Assembly (NCBI GenBank): GCA_964504445.1 | Contig: CAZDEO010000017.1 | Location: 1-64,000, forward strand | From: JACSRF01 sp964504445 | Lineage (GTDB): Bacteria; Chloroflexota; Anaerolineae; Promineifilales; Promineifilaceae | Length of the DNA: 64,000 nucleotides | Reading direction: 5' to 3' | In this document: positions 54,830 to 63,651 of the stretch, in pieces | Layout: every line of letters begins with the position of its first letter | Numbering within the stretch: the first letter of the stretch is position 1 | Made by a program: the position numbers and the translations under genes | Notes under the pieces: model-generated | Database searches by the model: none | Told to the model about the DNA's origin: nothing | What the model saw: the letters and a program-made list of their open reading frames with translations, nothing else

Positions 54830-54931
54830 GTGCTTGCCTGCCCTTGCATAGAGCAAGGCGTTTCTGCACTAAATTTGCGCGCGGAAGAGTAATTTTCAAA
54901 AATCCAGCGCCTCCTGTATGATCTACCTGTT

Positions 54932-57787
54932 ATGGATTTTTTCTTTAGGTTTTCCCGCTCACGCTGGCTGTATGTGGCGCTGTTTTTGCTGGCATTGGCT
55001 CCCCGGCTGCTGGCTATTGGTCGGTACGTGACGCCGGATGAGCTGATGTGGGTGCAGCGCTCGGTGGCTTTTCGCGAGGCGCTGCTAGCGGGGGATTGGG
55101 CTAATACCCTCGTTACCGGCCATCCAGGGGTGACCACGACCTGGCTGGGGGCGCTGGGTATTTCTGGGCAACTGCTGCTGCGTGCGGGGGACACGGCCGT
55201 TTACCAATGGATTACGCACCTGGTCTGGATGACGCCCGATAACGTGACCGCTTTCCAGCAACTGGCCCACTTTCTTTCCGCCGGACGGCTGATGGTGGCG
55301 TTGACCAACAGCGCGGGCTTGGTGCTGACATTTTGGTTGGCACGGCCGTTATGGGGCGTAAAGGCAGCCTTGTTGGGTGCCGTTTTGCTAGCGTTAGACC
55401 CCTTTGTCGCCGGGCTGTCTGGCCTGCTGCATGTAGACGGCCTGCTGATGACCTTTACGCTGATTTCCCTGTTGGCCCTGGCGCGGCTCCGTGAGAGCAA
55501 GGGCTTTAGAGATTTGGTCCTTTCTGGTGGCGCTGCCGCTCTCGCCTTCCTCAGCAAATCCCCTGGCTTGCTCCTTATCCCTCTGGCATTGGCTGCAATT
55601 TGGGCACAGAGTTCACAAAGAAAGCACAAAGCGCACGAAGCAGAAACAATGTTTGACGGGAAAAACTCCCCCCTCCTGCATGCCTTCTCTGTGAACTTTG
55701 GGATTCCATTTAAGCAAACCATGATTTGGCTGGGGAGTTATGCCATTGTGGCCATAGCCGTGCTGCCAGCTGTGGCGACTGCGCCGGTGCAGGTGTGGCA
55801 GGTTATCAGCGGCGAAAGCGGGCGGCACGTTGAGAATGCCCTGCGCCCTACCTTTTTCATGGGACAGGCGGCCTTTGACCACGGACCACTTTTTTACCCG
55901 GTGGCGCTGCTGTTGCGCTTGAGTCCGGTGGTGCTGGTAGGCTTGTTGCACCTTCTTTTGAATGCCAGAAAGCGCAAGGAACTGCGTTCTTTCTTCACCT
56001 TGCAAAACCTGATTTTACTCTTGTGGGCGGTGGGCTTTTTGGCCGCCATCACCCTGGCGGTGAAGAAATTTGACCGCTACATGCTGCCCGCCATACCGGT
56101 GTTGACGCTGCTGGCGGCCTGGGGCTGGGCGCAGCTAAAGAGATGGCGCTGGCTGCTCCCAGGGCTGGTCGGGTTGCAGTGGGTCTACCTGTTGGCTTTT
56201 GTCCCTTATCCTTTAGCGGCCTTTAATCCACTGGTGGGCGGCCCTTGGGTGGCGCAGCGGGTTATCACTGTGGGGTGGGGAGAGGCCATTGGCGCGGCGG
56301 GGCGCTGGCTGGCGGCGCAGCCGGACGCAGAGGAGGCAACGGCCGTAGCCAACATTGCACCTTCCCTGGCCCCCTTCTTTTTGGGCCAAACCTTGCTCGA
56401 TACACCGGAAAATCGTGCCCAGGCTGATTATGTTATTGTGACGTTAAACGGCCGTCAGCTAGACGGAGACCCGACCCCCATGCCCGGCGCAGAGCTGCTG
56501 CACGTGGTGCGCTATGGCGGGCTGCCGCAGGCGTGGATTTACCGCAATCCGGCGCCCCAGCCGCCGCCCGATTTGCCCCAGGTATGGCCGCAACCTTTGA
56601 TCATGGGCAGTCAGGTGCAGCTTTGGGGCTTTGACGCCATTGCTTGGGAAGATGCTGTGGCAGTTTACCTGCAATGGGGGCTGTCCGCGCCTACGGCAAA
56701 CCGCTTCAGCGTCAGGCTGACTTTGCGGGATGGGGCGGGCAACGATTGGGGCGGGCTGGAGACGGCGCTGTTGAATGATGTGTACTTTTACCCGGTGCAT
56801 TGGACGCCAGGAGCGCAGCCGGTGGTGCGTTATGAGTTGCCGCGGCCTTTGGCTTTGCCGCCGGGCGACTATACTGTGGAATTGAGCCTGTTTGATGGGC
56901 AGGGCGCCCAGGCGGCGGTGGTAGACGCCAATGGCGCGTTTCGGGGTGTGGCGGTAGCGAGTGGCCCGGTAACGGTACGGCCGCGGGAAACCATTCCGCC
57001 GCTGACAGCGCTGGATTTTCCCGTTGAGAGTGATGGGCTATGGCTGGCAGGGGCGCTGCGCTTGCGGGGTCATTCGCCCCTGCCGGAAAGCGTGTTGACG
57101 GGTGGCAAGGTGACGGTTGATTTGTTCTGGCAGGGGGAACGGCTGTTGCCCGCCCAGTTGCCCATTACCCTGATGTTGGGGGGGCAGGTTGTGGCGCAGC
57201 AGTTGGTGAGCCGCTACGACACCAGCCTGTGGCGGCCTGGCGAGCTGGTGCAGGAGAAGGTGACGTTTACCGTGCCACCGGATATGACTGACGGAGAAGC
57301 TACCCTGACGTTGCGGGTGGCGGATGGGTTACCCGTGGTCTTGGGCAGGATTTATTTGCAGGAAACGGACCGCCTGTTTGTGCTGCCTGAAGATGTGGCG
57401 GTGCCGCTGGTTTATGATTTTGGCGGGGTGCTGGCCTTGCGTGGTATGAGTGTGGCGACGGGGCGTGCGGGGGAAACGGCCGTGATCACGCTCACCTGGC
57501 AGGTACAAAGCCAGCCGGCGGCACTGTACACGGCCTTTGTGCATTTGCTCACCCCAGATGGCAGTATTGCCACCCAGTCTGATCAGTGGCCGGGTGGTCA
57601 GCCTACGGACAGCTATGTGCCCGGAGAAGTCATTGTAGACGTCATTGGGCTGGATATTCCGCCCGAGCTGTCGCCGGGGGAGTATATGTTGCGGGCGGGG
57701 GTGTACACGGCCGCAGACGGCGCCCGCCTGCCGGTAAATGGGGCAGATTTTGTGCTGCTGCCGCTGCCGTTCGTGATACGGCCGTGA
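54932..57787 (+). CDS. GT39-like membrane glycosyltransferase with in-frame palindromic repeat
   Basis: 951 residues, ATG 54932 without a clear ribosome-binding site. The N-terminal half has about ten hydrophobic segments and the YVTPDELMWVQRS motif, whose Asp-Glu in the first outside loop is the catalytic acid of GT39/ArnT-type enzymes, as in the fusion at 27840-30767. Residues about 540-951 form beta-rich external domains (GDYTVELSLFDGQG), absent in normal PMT enzymes. Residues about 225-261 (QSSQRKHKAHEA ... IPFK) are hydrophilic and coded by a palindromic repeat. It converges with the SLC13 gene, 19 bases away. Confidence 0.83.
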   Translation: MDFFFRFSRSRWLYVALFLLALAPRLLAIGRYVTPDELMWVQRSVAFREALLAGDWANTLVTGHPGVTTTWLGALGISGQLLLRAGDTAVYQWITHLVWMTPDNVTAFQQLAHFLSAGRLMVALTNSAGLVLTFWLARPLWGVKAALLGAVLLALDPFVAGLSGLLHVDGLLMTFTLISLLALARLRESKGFRDLVLSGGAAALAFLSKSPGLLLIPLALAAIWAQSSQRKHKAHEAETMFDGKNSPLLHAFSVNFGIPFKQTMIWLGSYAIVAIAVLPAVATAPVQVWQVISGESGRHVENALRPTFFMGQAAFDHGPLFYPVALLLRLSPVVLVGLLHLLLNARKRKELRSFFTLQNLILLLWAVGFLAAITLAVKKFDRYMLPAIPVLTLLAAWGWAQLKRWRWLLPGLVGLQWVYLLAFVPYPLAAFNPLVGGPWVAQRVITVGWGEAIGAAGRWLAAQPDAEEATAVANIAPSLAPFFLGQTLLDTPENRAQADYVIVTLNGRQLDGDPTPMPGAELLHVVRYGGLPQAWIYRNPAPQPPPDLPQVWPQPLIMGSQVQLWGFDAIAWEDAVAVYLQWGLSAPTANRFSVRLTLRDGAGNDWGGLETALLNDVYFYPVHWTPGAQPVVRYELPRPLALPPGDYTVELSLFDGQGAQAAVVDANGAFRGVAVASGPVTVRPRETIPPLTALDFPVESDGLWLAGALRLRGHSPLPESVLTGGKVTVDLFWQGERLLPAQLPITLMLGGQVVAQQLVSRYDTSLWRPGELVQEKVTFTVPPDMTDGEATLTLRVADGLPVVLGRIYLQETDRLFVLPEDVAVPLVYDFGGVLALRGMSVATGRAGETAVITLTWQVQSQPAALYTAFVHLLTPDGSIATQSDQWPGGQPTDSYVPGEVIVDVIGLDIPPELSPGEYMLRAGVYTAADGARLPVNGADFVLLPLPFVIRP
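55606..55700. repeat. Palindromic repeat inserted in frame in the GT39-like gene
   Basis: AGTTCACAAAGAAAGCA (55610-55626) and TGCCTTCTCTGTGAACT (55681-55697) are inverted with 15 of 17 matches. Between them lies ACAAAGCGCACGAAG. The base words (CACAGAG, TTCACA) belong to the same broad family as 49911-50017. Confidence 0.7.
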
Positions 57788-57806
57788 GGAGGTTTGCAAC
57801 CAGTTT

Positions 57807-60149
57807 TTAGAGGGGCGGCCAGAAAAGGGGGGCCAGCACTATAGTCGTGAGTAAAACCAAGAGCATGAGGGGCAGCCCAACTTTGATGTAATCACTAAAT
57901 TTGTAGCCCCCAGGCCCCATGATGAGGACGTTGGCGGGGTGACCTACGGGGCTGAGAAAGCTGGAAGAAGCGGCAATAGCAACGACAATCATGAACGTGT
58001 AGGGGGAGGCGCTCAGATCCAGGGCGGTGTTGATGGCAATGGGGGCCATGAGTACGGTGACGACGGGGCTGGGCATGGTTTGCGCTGCCAGGTTCGTGAG
58101 GAGAAAGATGCCCGCCAGAACGGCCGTGATGCCAATTCCCCCCAATCCGTTGACCACTTGCTCGGCTAGAAACTGGGCGGTTCCGCTGTTTTGCATGGCC
58201 AGGCCCATGGGCAACATGCCCGCAATGAGGAATACCGCTTTCCATTCGATATAGCGATAGGCTTCCTCCATGTTCAGGCATCCGGTGAGGATCATGAAGG
58301 TTGCGCTGATGATGGCGGAAATGGCAATGGGCAGCCAGCCGGCCATTACGGGTACCAGCAATATGATGAGGGCCAGCACGGCCAGGGGTGCTTTTTCCAG
58401 TCGCGGCGAGGGCTGCGATTCGGTGCGCAAGACCACAAAATCAGGTTCTTGCCCCAGGAGGTTGAGCTTTTCTCGTGCCCCGTGGAGCAGCAGGGCGTCG
58501 CCCATTTGCAGGCTCATTTCGCGTAAGTTGTGGCGGTACGGCCGTCCGCGCCGCCAGATGGCCAGTACATTGAGGCCATATTTTTCGCGAAAATATATCT
58601 CTTGCAGTGTGCGCCCTTCCAGCGTGGTGTAGGGGGAAAGAATGACTTCTACCAGCCCTACGCGCTCGGACTCCAGGCTTTGCGGATTGGGCGGTTCTTC
58701 TTCTTGGACCAATTCTTCCAGGCCGCGGAGAATGGCAATGTCTTTTTCATAGCCTTGCACCAGCAGCCGATCTCCGGCTTGTAGCCGGTCGTCAGGCCCG
58801 GGCAGCAGCCGGGTTTCGTCCTCCCGCACAATGGCCAACACGCGCAGGCCAAAGGCATCGCCCAAACGGCTTTCCAGTAAGGAACGGCCGTTGAGTAATG
58901 AATCCTCCGGCAAACGAATAAACACCAGGCTGTCTTCCAAGTGGTAAGCGGCTAATGTTTTGGGCGGAGAAATCACAAAGGCCTTTTTCAGGGCCAGGGC
59001 ATCTATAGCTTCCTGCGTTCCTTGCACCAGAAGCGTGTCTGTAGCCTGCAACGGGAGCTGTTGAAATTGACGGGTTAACACATCCCCATTGCGCCGCACG
59101 GCTAATACATTTAACCCGTAGTGCTGGCGAAAGTGCAAAGTTTCCAGGCTTTTTCCCAGAAAAGAAGCAAGAGGTGTCGGCTGCGCTTCGGCCAAAATAA
59201 TGCCCGATGCCGTGATGTCTTTGAGGGTTGGCTGCAGCCGGACATCTGTGAAAAGATGGCGCAAATGGAAGCTGGCTAACTCGTCTTGTCGCCCCATCAC
59301 CAGCAAGCGATCACCCCCATTGAGCAGAGTATCACCCTTGGGCGAGTAGTTGACGTGACCATTATGCAAAATAGCCACCACGTTCAGCCCTAATAATGAG
59401 CCAATGCGGCTCTCCCCCAACGGCACATCGGCCAGGGCGCCATTGTCGGGTATGCGCAAGGTAAAGAGACGCTGGCTCAGGTTATACGCATCCTCTAGCC
59501 TGGTGTTGTTGGGTCTGATGGTTTCGCCAATGACGTCCCGGTTGGGCAGCAGGTGCCGTCCAAGAATTATCATGTACAAAATTCCCAAGGATAGAATAAT
59601 TCCGCCCAGGGGTGTGAAATCGAACATGGAAAAGGGCGTATATCCGGCTTCACGGAGGGCATCGCTGGCCAGGATGTTAGGCGGGGTGCCGATGAGGGTG
59701 GTGAGGCCACCCAGCAGCGAGCCAGTGGCCAGGGGCATGAGTAGGCGGGAGGGCGAGCGCCCTGTGCGATGGGCAATTTCGACAACGACGGGCAGCAGCA
59801 GGGCCGCAACGCCTACATTGTTCATGAAGGCGGAGAGCGAGCCAGCGGTAAGCATGATGATGAAGATGAGGCGGGCTTCGCCGCTTCCGGCCAGGCGCAA
59901 CACCTGCTGGCCGATCCAGTTGGCAATGCCGGTTTGCGAAAGGCCGCCACTGATGATGAAAACGGCCCACACGGTGACGACGGCGGGGTTGCTGAAACCG
60001 GAAATAGCTTCTGTGGGTGTAACGAGCCGTGTCACGGTGAGGCTGATGAGTACCAGGAGGGCAATGAGATCTACCCGCAACCGCTCGCTAATGAATAGGG
60101 CAACGGCTATGGTCAGGATTACCAGGGTTAGGATAATGGAGGGTGTCAA
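57807..60149 (-). CDS. SLC13-family anion transporter with four RCK_C domains
   Basis: 780 residues. The membrane part is in two halves (about 1-200 and 580-780) with the SLC13 motifs SAFMNNVG and LIGTPPNI in the first and an equivalent in the second. Between them are four copies of an RCK_C/TrkA_C-like unit of about 70 residues, each ending in a GDxLLVxG-type turn (for example GDRLLVMG, DTLLVQG, GDRLLVQG, GDALLLHG). Members move sulfate, citrate or other anions with Na+; two RCK_C units are the usual number. It follows the Usp gene by 3 bases and ends the four-gene operon. Substrate is unproven; the TauE/SafE neighbour favours a sulfur anion. Confidence 0.88.
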   Translation of the reverse strand: MTPSIILTLVILTIAVALFISERLRVDLIALLVLISLTVTRLVTPTEAISGFSNPAVVTVWAVFIISGGLSQTGIANWIGQQVLRLAGSGEARLIFIIMLTAGSLSAFMNNVGVAALLLPVVVEIAHRTGRSPSRLLMPLATGSLLGGLTTLIGTPPNILASDALREAGYTPFSMFDFTPLGGIILSLGILYMIILGRHLLPNRDVIGETIRPNNTRLEDAYNLSQRLFTLRIPDNGALADVPLGESRIGSLLGLNVVAILHNGHVNYSPKGDTLLNGGDRLLVMGRQDELASFHLRHLFTDVRLQPTLKDITASGIILAEAQPTPLASFLGKSLETLHFRQHYGLNVLAVRRNGDVLTRQFQQLPLQATDTLLVQGTQEAIDALALKKAFVISPPKTLAAYHLEDSLVFIRLPEDSLLNGRSLLESRLGDAFGLRVLAIVREDETRLLPGPDDRLQAGDRLLVQGYEKDIAILRGLEELVQEEEPPNPQSLESERVGLVEVILSPYTTLEGRTLQEIYFREKYGLNVLAIWRRGRPYRHNLREMSLQMGDALLLHGAREKLNLLGQEPDFVVLRTESQPSPRLEKAPLAVLALIILLVPVMAGWLPIAISAIISATFMILTGCLNMEEAYRYIEWKAVFLIAGMLPMGLAMQNSGTAQFLAEQVVNGLGGIGITAVLAGIFLLTNLAAQTMPSPVVTVLMAPIAINTALDLSASPYTFMIVVAIAASSSFLSPVGHPANVLIMGPGGYKFSDYIKVGLPLMLLVLLTTIVLAPLFWPPL

Positions 60150-60152
60150 GGG

Positions 60153-60971
60153 TTACAATTCTCCACGTATGATGAGAACGGAACAGGGCGCATTATCGAT
60201 TATTTTGGGGTTTACCTTACCCAGTAGAAGGCTGTTTAAGAGGTTAGCCTCCATGGGTGCGCCGAGCAGTATTAGATCGTAGTTTCCTTCATGGGCTTCG
60301 GCCAGCACTTCATCGGTGGTAATGCCGCGTCTCAGTTTTAGTTCGGCTAGAATTTGTGCCTGCACCAGGTGCGCCGAGGCCCATTTCAGGTGTTGGGCCA
60401 CGGGGGTGTTGGTTTGCAGTATTTCTGGTAGGGTCTCTTCCATTTCTCCCAGGCCGGCATACATGCCGGGTATGAGTTCGACTACGTGAAGCAAGGTGAC
60501 TTCGGCCTGGGCGGCGTGGGCCAGGGCTGCACCGCTGCGGATAACCAGTTCGCTGTTAACATGCCCGCTGGTGCAGATGAGGAGGCGCCGGATTTGGGTG
60601 GTTTGGCCTTTGGCAATCAGCACGGAAATGTTAGCCTGGTTGGCTACTTTGTGGGTGACAGATTGTAGGAATTGGTCCCACAAACTGCGCATGGCATGGG
60701 CGCCGATGACTATGAGGCCGTAGTTGCCGCTTTGGGCTTTGCGCAGGATTTCTTTAGCGGGGGGACCCAGGGCCACGGCCGTTTCTGTTTCGGGGGTGGG
60801 AATGAGCTTGCGCGCTTCTTCCAGGGTGATGACGGCCGTTTCTGTTTCTTGTTCATCAGCTACTACCTTTAAGAGCGTGATGGGTCGCCTCAGCAGCTCT
60901 CCCATAAGAGACCCTAACGTGACGGTTGATTGGGCATAGGGCAAATTACTGACACAGATTAACACATTCAT
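60153..60971 (-). CDS. Tandem universal stress protein
   Basis: 272 residues, with two Usp folds of about 130 residues each: the first has LIVIGAHAMRSLW and NISVLIAKG, the second LILLGAPMEANLLNSLLLGK and PCSVLIIRGEL. The ATP-binding glycines are partly conserved (GxxxxxN is degraded in the first half). Usp proteins often sit next to transporters and modulate them by nucleotide binding. The spacing to the SLC13 gene (3 bases) and to TauE/SafE (26 bases) supports such a role. Confidence 0.88.
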   Translation of the reverse strand: MNVLICVSNLPYAQSTVTLGSLMGELLRRPITLLKVVADEQETETAVITLEEARKLIPTPETETAVALGPPAKEILRKAQSGNYGLIVIGAHAMRSLWDQFLQSVTHKVANQANISVLIAKGQTTQIRRLLICTSGHVNSELVIRSGAALAHAAQAEVTLLHVVELIPGMYAGLGEMEETLPEILQTNTPVAQHLKWASAHLVQAQILAELKLRRGITTDEVLAEAHEGNYDLILLGAPMEANLLNSLLLGKVNPKIIDNAPCSVLIIRGEL

Positions 60972-60997
60972 AGGACAAAACCCTCGCAGCTGCAGTC

Positions 60998-61906
60998 CTA
61001 AAATTCTGGAACGCCACCGCCTAACAGACGAATAATAACCAACAAGGCGCCAATGAGCGGTAAAACCGAGAAAAATAAACGAATGCGTGGCCCGGCAAAG
61101 TAGCGAGTAGCGACAGCGCCAATTTGGGCGCCAATGGCAGCCCCAGTGTGCATCACCAACGCCATGAGGATATCTACATTTCCTTTCAGGGCGTGGGTAA
61201 GGGTTCCATATCCAGCTGAAAACACAATCTCAAACAGATCTGTACCAACCGCAACATGGGTGGGTACTCCCAAGAAGTAGATGAGCATGGGCATCCGGAT
61301 AAATCCCCCGCCAACCCCCAAAGCCCCTGCCAGCACGCCTGTAATCATGCCTACTCCCAAAACCACCCATAATGAAATTTCTTTGATGCCAGACCCGGGG
61401 AGAGAGATCATAGGCCAAATGTTGATGGTGTGTACCCGTTTGGAAAGCCGGGCAAAGGCCAGGGCCTCCGATACAGCTAACTTTTCGGTACGAATCATGC
61501 GTATGGCCTTGACGCTTTCCCAGGCGGTGAATGTGCTAATGATGACCAGGATGATGATATAGGTGATGCCAATAACCTGGTCAATATTGCCAGCGTTCTC
61601 TAGCGCTTCAATGATGTTTGCGCCAATTTCTACACCAATGATAGTACCTGCGATCATGAGAGCGCCAAGCTTGATATCAACGTGGCCCAGCGTGCGGTGG
61701 CGCTTGGCTGCGACAATAGATTTCCCGGTCATATGGGCTAAATCTGTCCCCACCACAAAATTCATGGGCACGCCAGACCAAAACATGAGGGGGCCGGCCA
61801 GGAATCCACCACCTACGCCAAAAAACCCGCCCAGCATGCCCACTATGAAGCCGATGCCAATGAGGAAGAATGGGTTGATGGTTACGCCGGTGATGGGGAA
61901 TTCCAT
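60998..61906 (-). CDS. TauE/SafE family sulfite or sulfonate exporter
   Basis: 302 residues with eight hydrophobic segments. The two repeats carry GGFFGVGGGFLAGPLMF and LGVGGGFIRMPML, the conserved GGxxGxGGGF loops of the family, and VGTDL follows both. It probably exports sulfite, taurine-derived sulfonates or other sulfur anions across the membrane. The long cytoplasmic loop between the repeats (LAVSEALAFARLSKR) is somewhat extended. It follows the 81-residue membrane protein gene by 4 bases. Confidence 0.9.
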   Translation of the reverse strand: MEFPITGVTINPFFLIGIGFIVGMLGGFFGVGGGFLAGPLMFWSGVPMNFVVGTDLAHMTGKSIVAAKRHRTLGHVDIKLGALMIAGTIIGVEIGANIIEALENAGNIDQVIGITYIIILVIISTFTAWESVKAIRMIRTEKLAVSEALAFARLSKRVHTINIWPMISLPGSGIKEISLWVVLGVGMITGVLAGALGVGGGFIRMPMLIYFLGVPTHVAVGTDLFEIVFSAGYGTLTHALKGNVDILMALVMHTGAAIGAQIGAVATRYFAGPRIRLFFSVLPLIGALLVIIRLLGGGVPEF

Positions 61907-61910
61907 AGGG

Positions 61911-62156
61911 TTACTCCATCTTTTCTAAACCGAGGCGGGTGATCAAAAATGAGGTAACCCATTCTAAAAAGACCCCTTGTACCACAATGAGGACCAGCGC
62001 GGCGATAGCGTAAACGAGAGGATTAAGATGAAAGACGCGGTTTAGAGGCTCGCCCAAAAAGCGCAGGACACCCAAAAAGTAGAGTATGAGTAATACAGCG
62101 TATACCCCAAGTTCGATTAGAAAATTTCGCAGCAATCGTTTGTGTTGGGTTTTCAT
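61911..62156 (-). CDS. Small two-span membrane protein
   Basis: 81 residues, ATG 62156. The sequence is basic at the N-terminus (MKTQHKRLLRNF), with two hydrophobic helices (about 12-35 and 45-75) and a charged tail. It resembles small proteins that accompany TauE/SafE and SLC13 genes in operons, but I do not recognise a family. It is the first gene of the operon ending at 57807 and has a 4-base gap to the TauE/SafE gene. Confidence 0.75.
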   Translation of the reverse strand: MKTQHKRLLRNFLIELGVYAVLLILYFLGVLRFLGEPLNRVFHLNPLVYAIAALVLIVVQGVFLEWVTSFLITRLGLEKME

Positions 62157-62227
62157 GGTTTTCCCCTTGGTTGTTGCCGTTCACGGACGTATTCTACCAC
62201 CATTTGCGGCCAGCCCGGCCTTTTGTG

Positions 62228-63421
62228 CTACAGGGTGTTTTGTAACTGTAATGCGCGATATCCTTGTTTTTTGCGGTCTTTTATGAGGCGCAGGGTGTGG
62301 GGGCTATTTAACAGGCGGAAGGCATAGCTGCTTTTGGTGGTGAGCAAGCAACGGCCGTTTTCCGCTAATCTCTGCTGCAGGGCCGGGAGCAGGTGTTGGT
62401 CCCACGGAACCCCGGGGTCAACGTCAGGAAAGAGGATGATCCAGTCGTAACGGCCGTCGAGAGCCAAGAAGTGCGGCAGATGGCGTAGAGAAATGGCCGC
62501 CGGGTCCGCGCCATAGGCCAGTAAATTGGCCTGGCTAATTTGCAAACTCAGGGCATCCCGGCCGGCCAGGGTTAAGTGGGCCAGCCGGTTTTGGGCTGTT
62601 TGCTGTAAAAACAGAGGGATGTGCCCCTGCCCAGGGTTCCATGCCAGGATGTGGCCGCTGAAGACCTCCTGTTTCAAGGTATTGAGAGCCAGCGTGGTGT
62701 AATGGCCCAGCGTGTCAAATTCGGGCAGGTTGTAGACGGTGCGCAAGGCGAGACTGTGTTGCCCCAGCCTGAATGGAAATTGGCCCCGGGTGTAGGGGCG
62801 TAAAGGGTCATCGACGTCTACCCAGGGCTGCCCGCCGGAAAAATGGAAGACGGTGTGCCCTTTGCTGCTTTCTGAATAGGTGATTTCGCTTCCTTGCTGC
62901 TGCAAAACCGTGGTGACGAAGTCGGCCAGGGGATTGACAACGACGACGGCCGTTGTTCCCCGAGGATTCATTTTGACCGCCATCATGCCCAGCCAATGCT
63001 GCAGTACCGGCCCGCCTGCTTTGCCCGGCAGGTTGGCCAGGATTAAGTCGAAGGTTCTTGGTAAATTTTCAAAGGCGAGCCCGCCTACGGCCGTTACCCC
63101 CCGCACTTTGTTCTGGCGAGCGTTGAGCTGGGTAAAAGCAACCGCCAATGCATCCCGATCCTGGGCCGTCAGGGAAACGTGGGGAGCTGCCTTCGCCACA
63201 GCCAGGCCCAAAGTCCCCACGCCACATCCCTGGTCCAGCACCGTTTCCACGGCGGATAGGTCAATTTCCTTAGCAATCGTTTTCAGGAGCAGCCGCGTGC
63301 CCACGTCAATATCAAAGCTGCTGAACAGCGATTGCGACAAAGTCACCCGCAATTCTTGCTTTTGAAACCGGAAAGTGACCTGCTTGTTGCTGAAGTGGGG
63401 TAGAAAGGTGTCTAGCTCCAT
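62228..63421 (-). CDS. Class I SAM methyltransferase, RsmC/RlmG-like but with altered catalytic motif
   Basis: 397 residues from ATG 63421 (MELDTFLPHF); an open frame extends to 63673 without a site. The first part has FDIDVGTRLLLKTI and the SAM loop DQGCGVGTLGLAVAKAAP, as in RsmC/RlmG. The catalytic NPPY/F position reads NLPGKAG, so it is not a standard N6-adenine or N2-guanine methyltransferase; activity may be lost or changed. The second half is a degenerate copy of the fold, the usual two-domain plan of RsmC. Its target is unknown. It is divergent from the site-2 protease gene. Confidence 0.78.
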   Translation of the reverse strand: MELDTFLPHFSNKQVTFRFQKQELRVTLSQSLFSSFDIDVGTRLLLKTIAKEIDLSAVETVLDQGCGVGTLGLAVAKAAPHVSLTAQDRDALAVAFTQLNARQNKVRGVTAVGGLAFENLPRTFDLILANLPGKAGGPVLQHWLGMMAVKMNPRGTTAVVVVNPLADFVTTVLQQQGSEITYSESSKGHTVFHFSGGQPWVDVDDPLRPYTRGQFPFRLGQHSLALRTVYNLPEFDTLGHYTTLALNTLKQEVFSGHILAWNPGQGHIPLFLQQTAQNRLAHLTLAGRDALSLQISQANLLAYGADPAAISLRHLPHFLALDGRYDWIILFPDVDPGVPWDQHLLPALQQRLAENGRCLLTTKSSYAFRLLNSPHTLRLIKDRKKQGYRALQLQNTL

Positions 63422-63537
63422 AAGCAGCAGATTATCAATAACGACCCATTTTCGCAAGATTCTGATTAGATTCTTGCCAACCAAAGATCCCTCTGTTCCA
63501 GGCTGGTTAGAATGCTGTAAGTTCACCTGGGCTTTGG

Positions 63538-63567
63538 TTGCTTTGCCTCTGATAGGGGGCGTATAAT
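63538..63567 (+). promoter_or_regulatory. Candidate promoter of the site-2 protease gene
   Basis: TTGCTT (63538-63543) and a perfect TATAAT (63562-63567) are separated by 18 bases, 84 bases before the start codon. The -35 match is partial, so the promoter is tentative. Confidence 0.45.
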
Positions 63568-63651
63568 CCAACCACATCTTATTTTTGAAGAGGACGTACG
63601 TGTTATGTGCTCCTATCGCAGGGTAAACCAATGCGGGGATGGTACGAGTAA

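Noticed and set aside
54709..55194. 161-codon open frame on the minus strand over the glycosyltransferase start
   Set aside because: It crosses the terminator hairpin and the start of a well-supported gene; product is low-complexity Ser/Arg.
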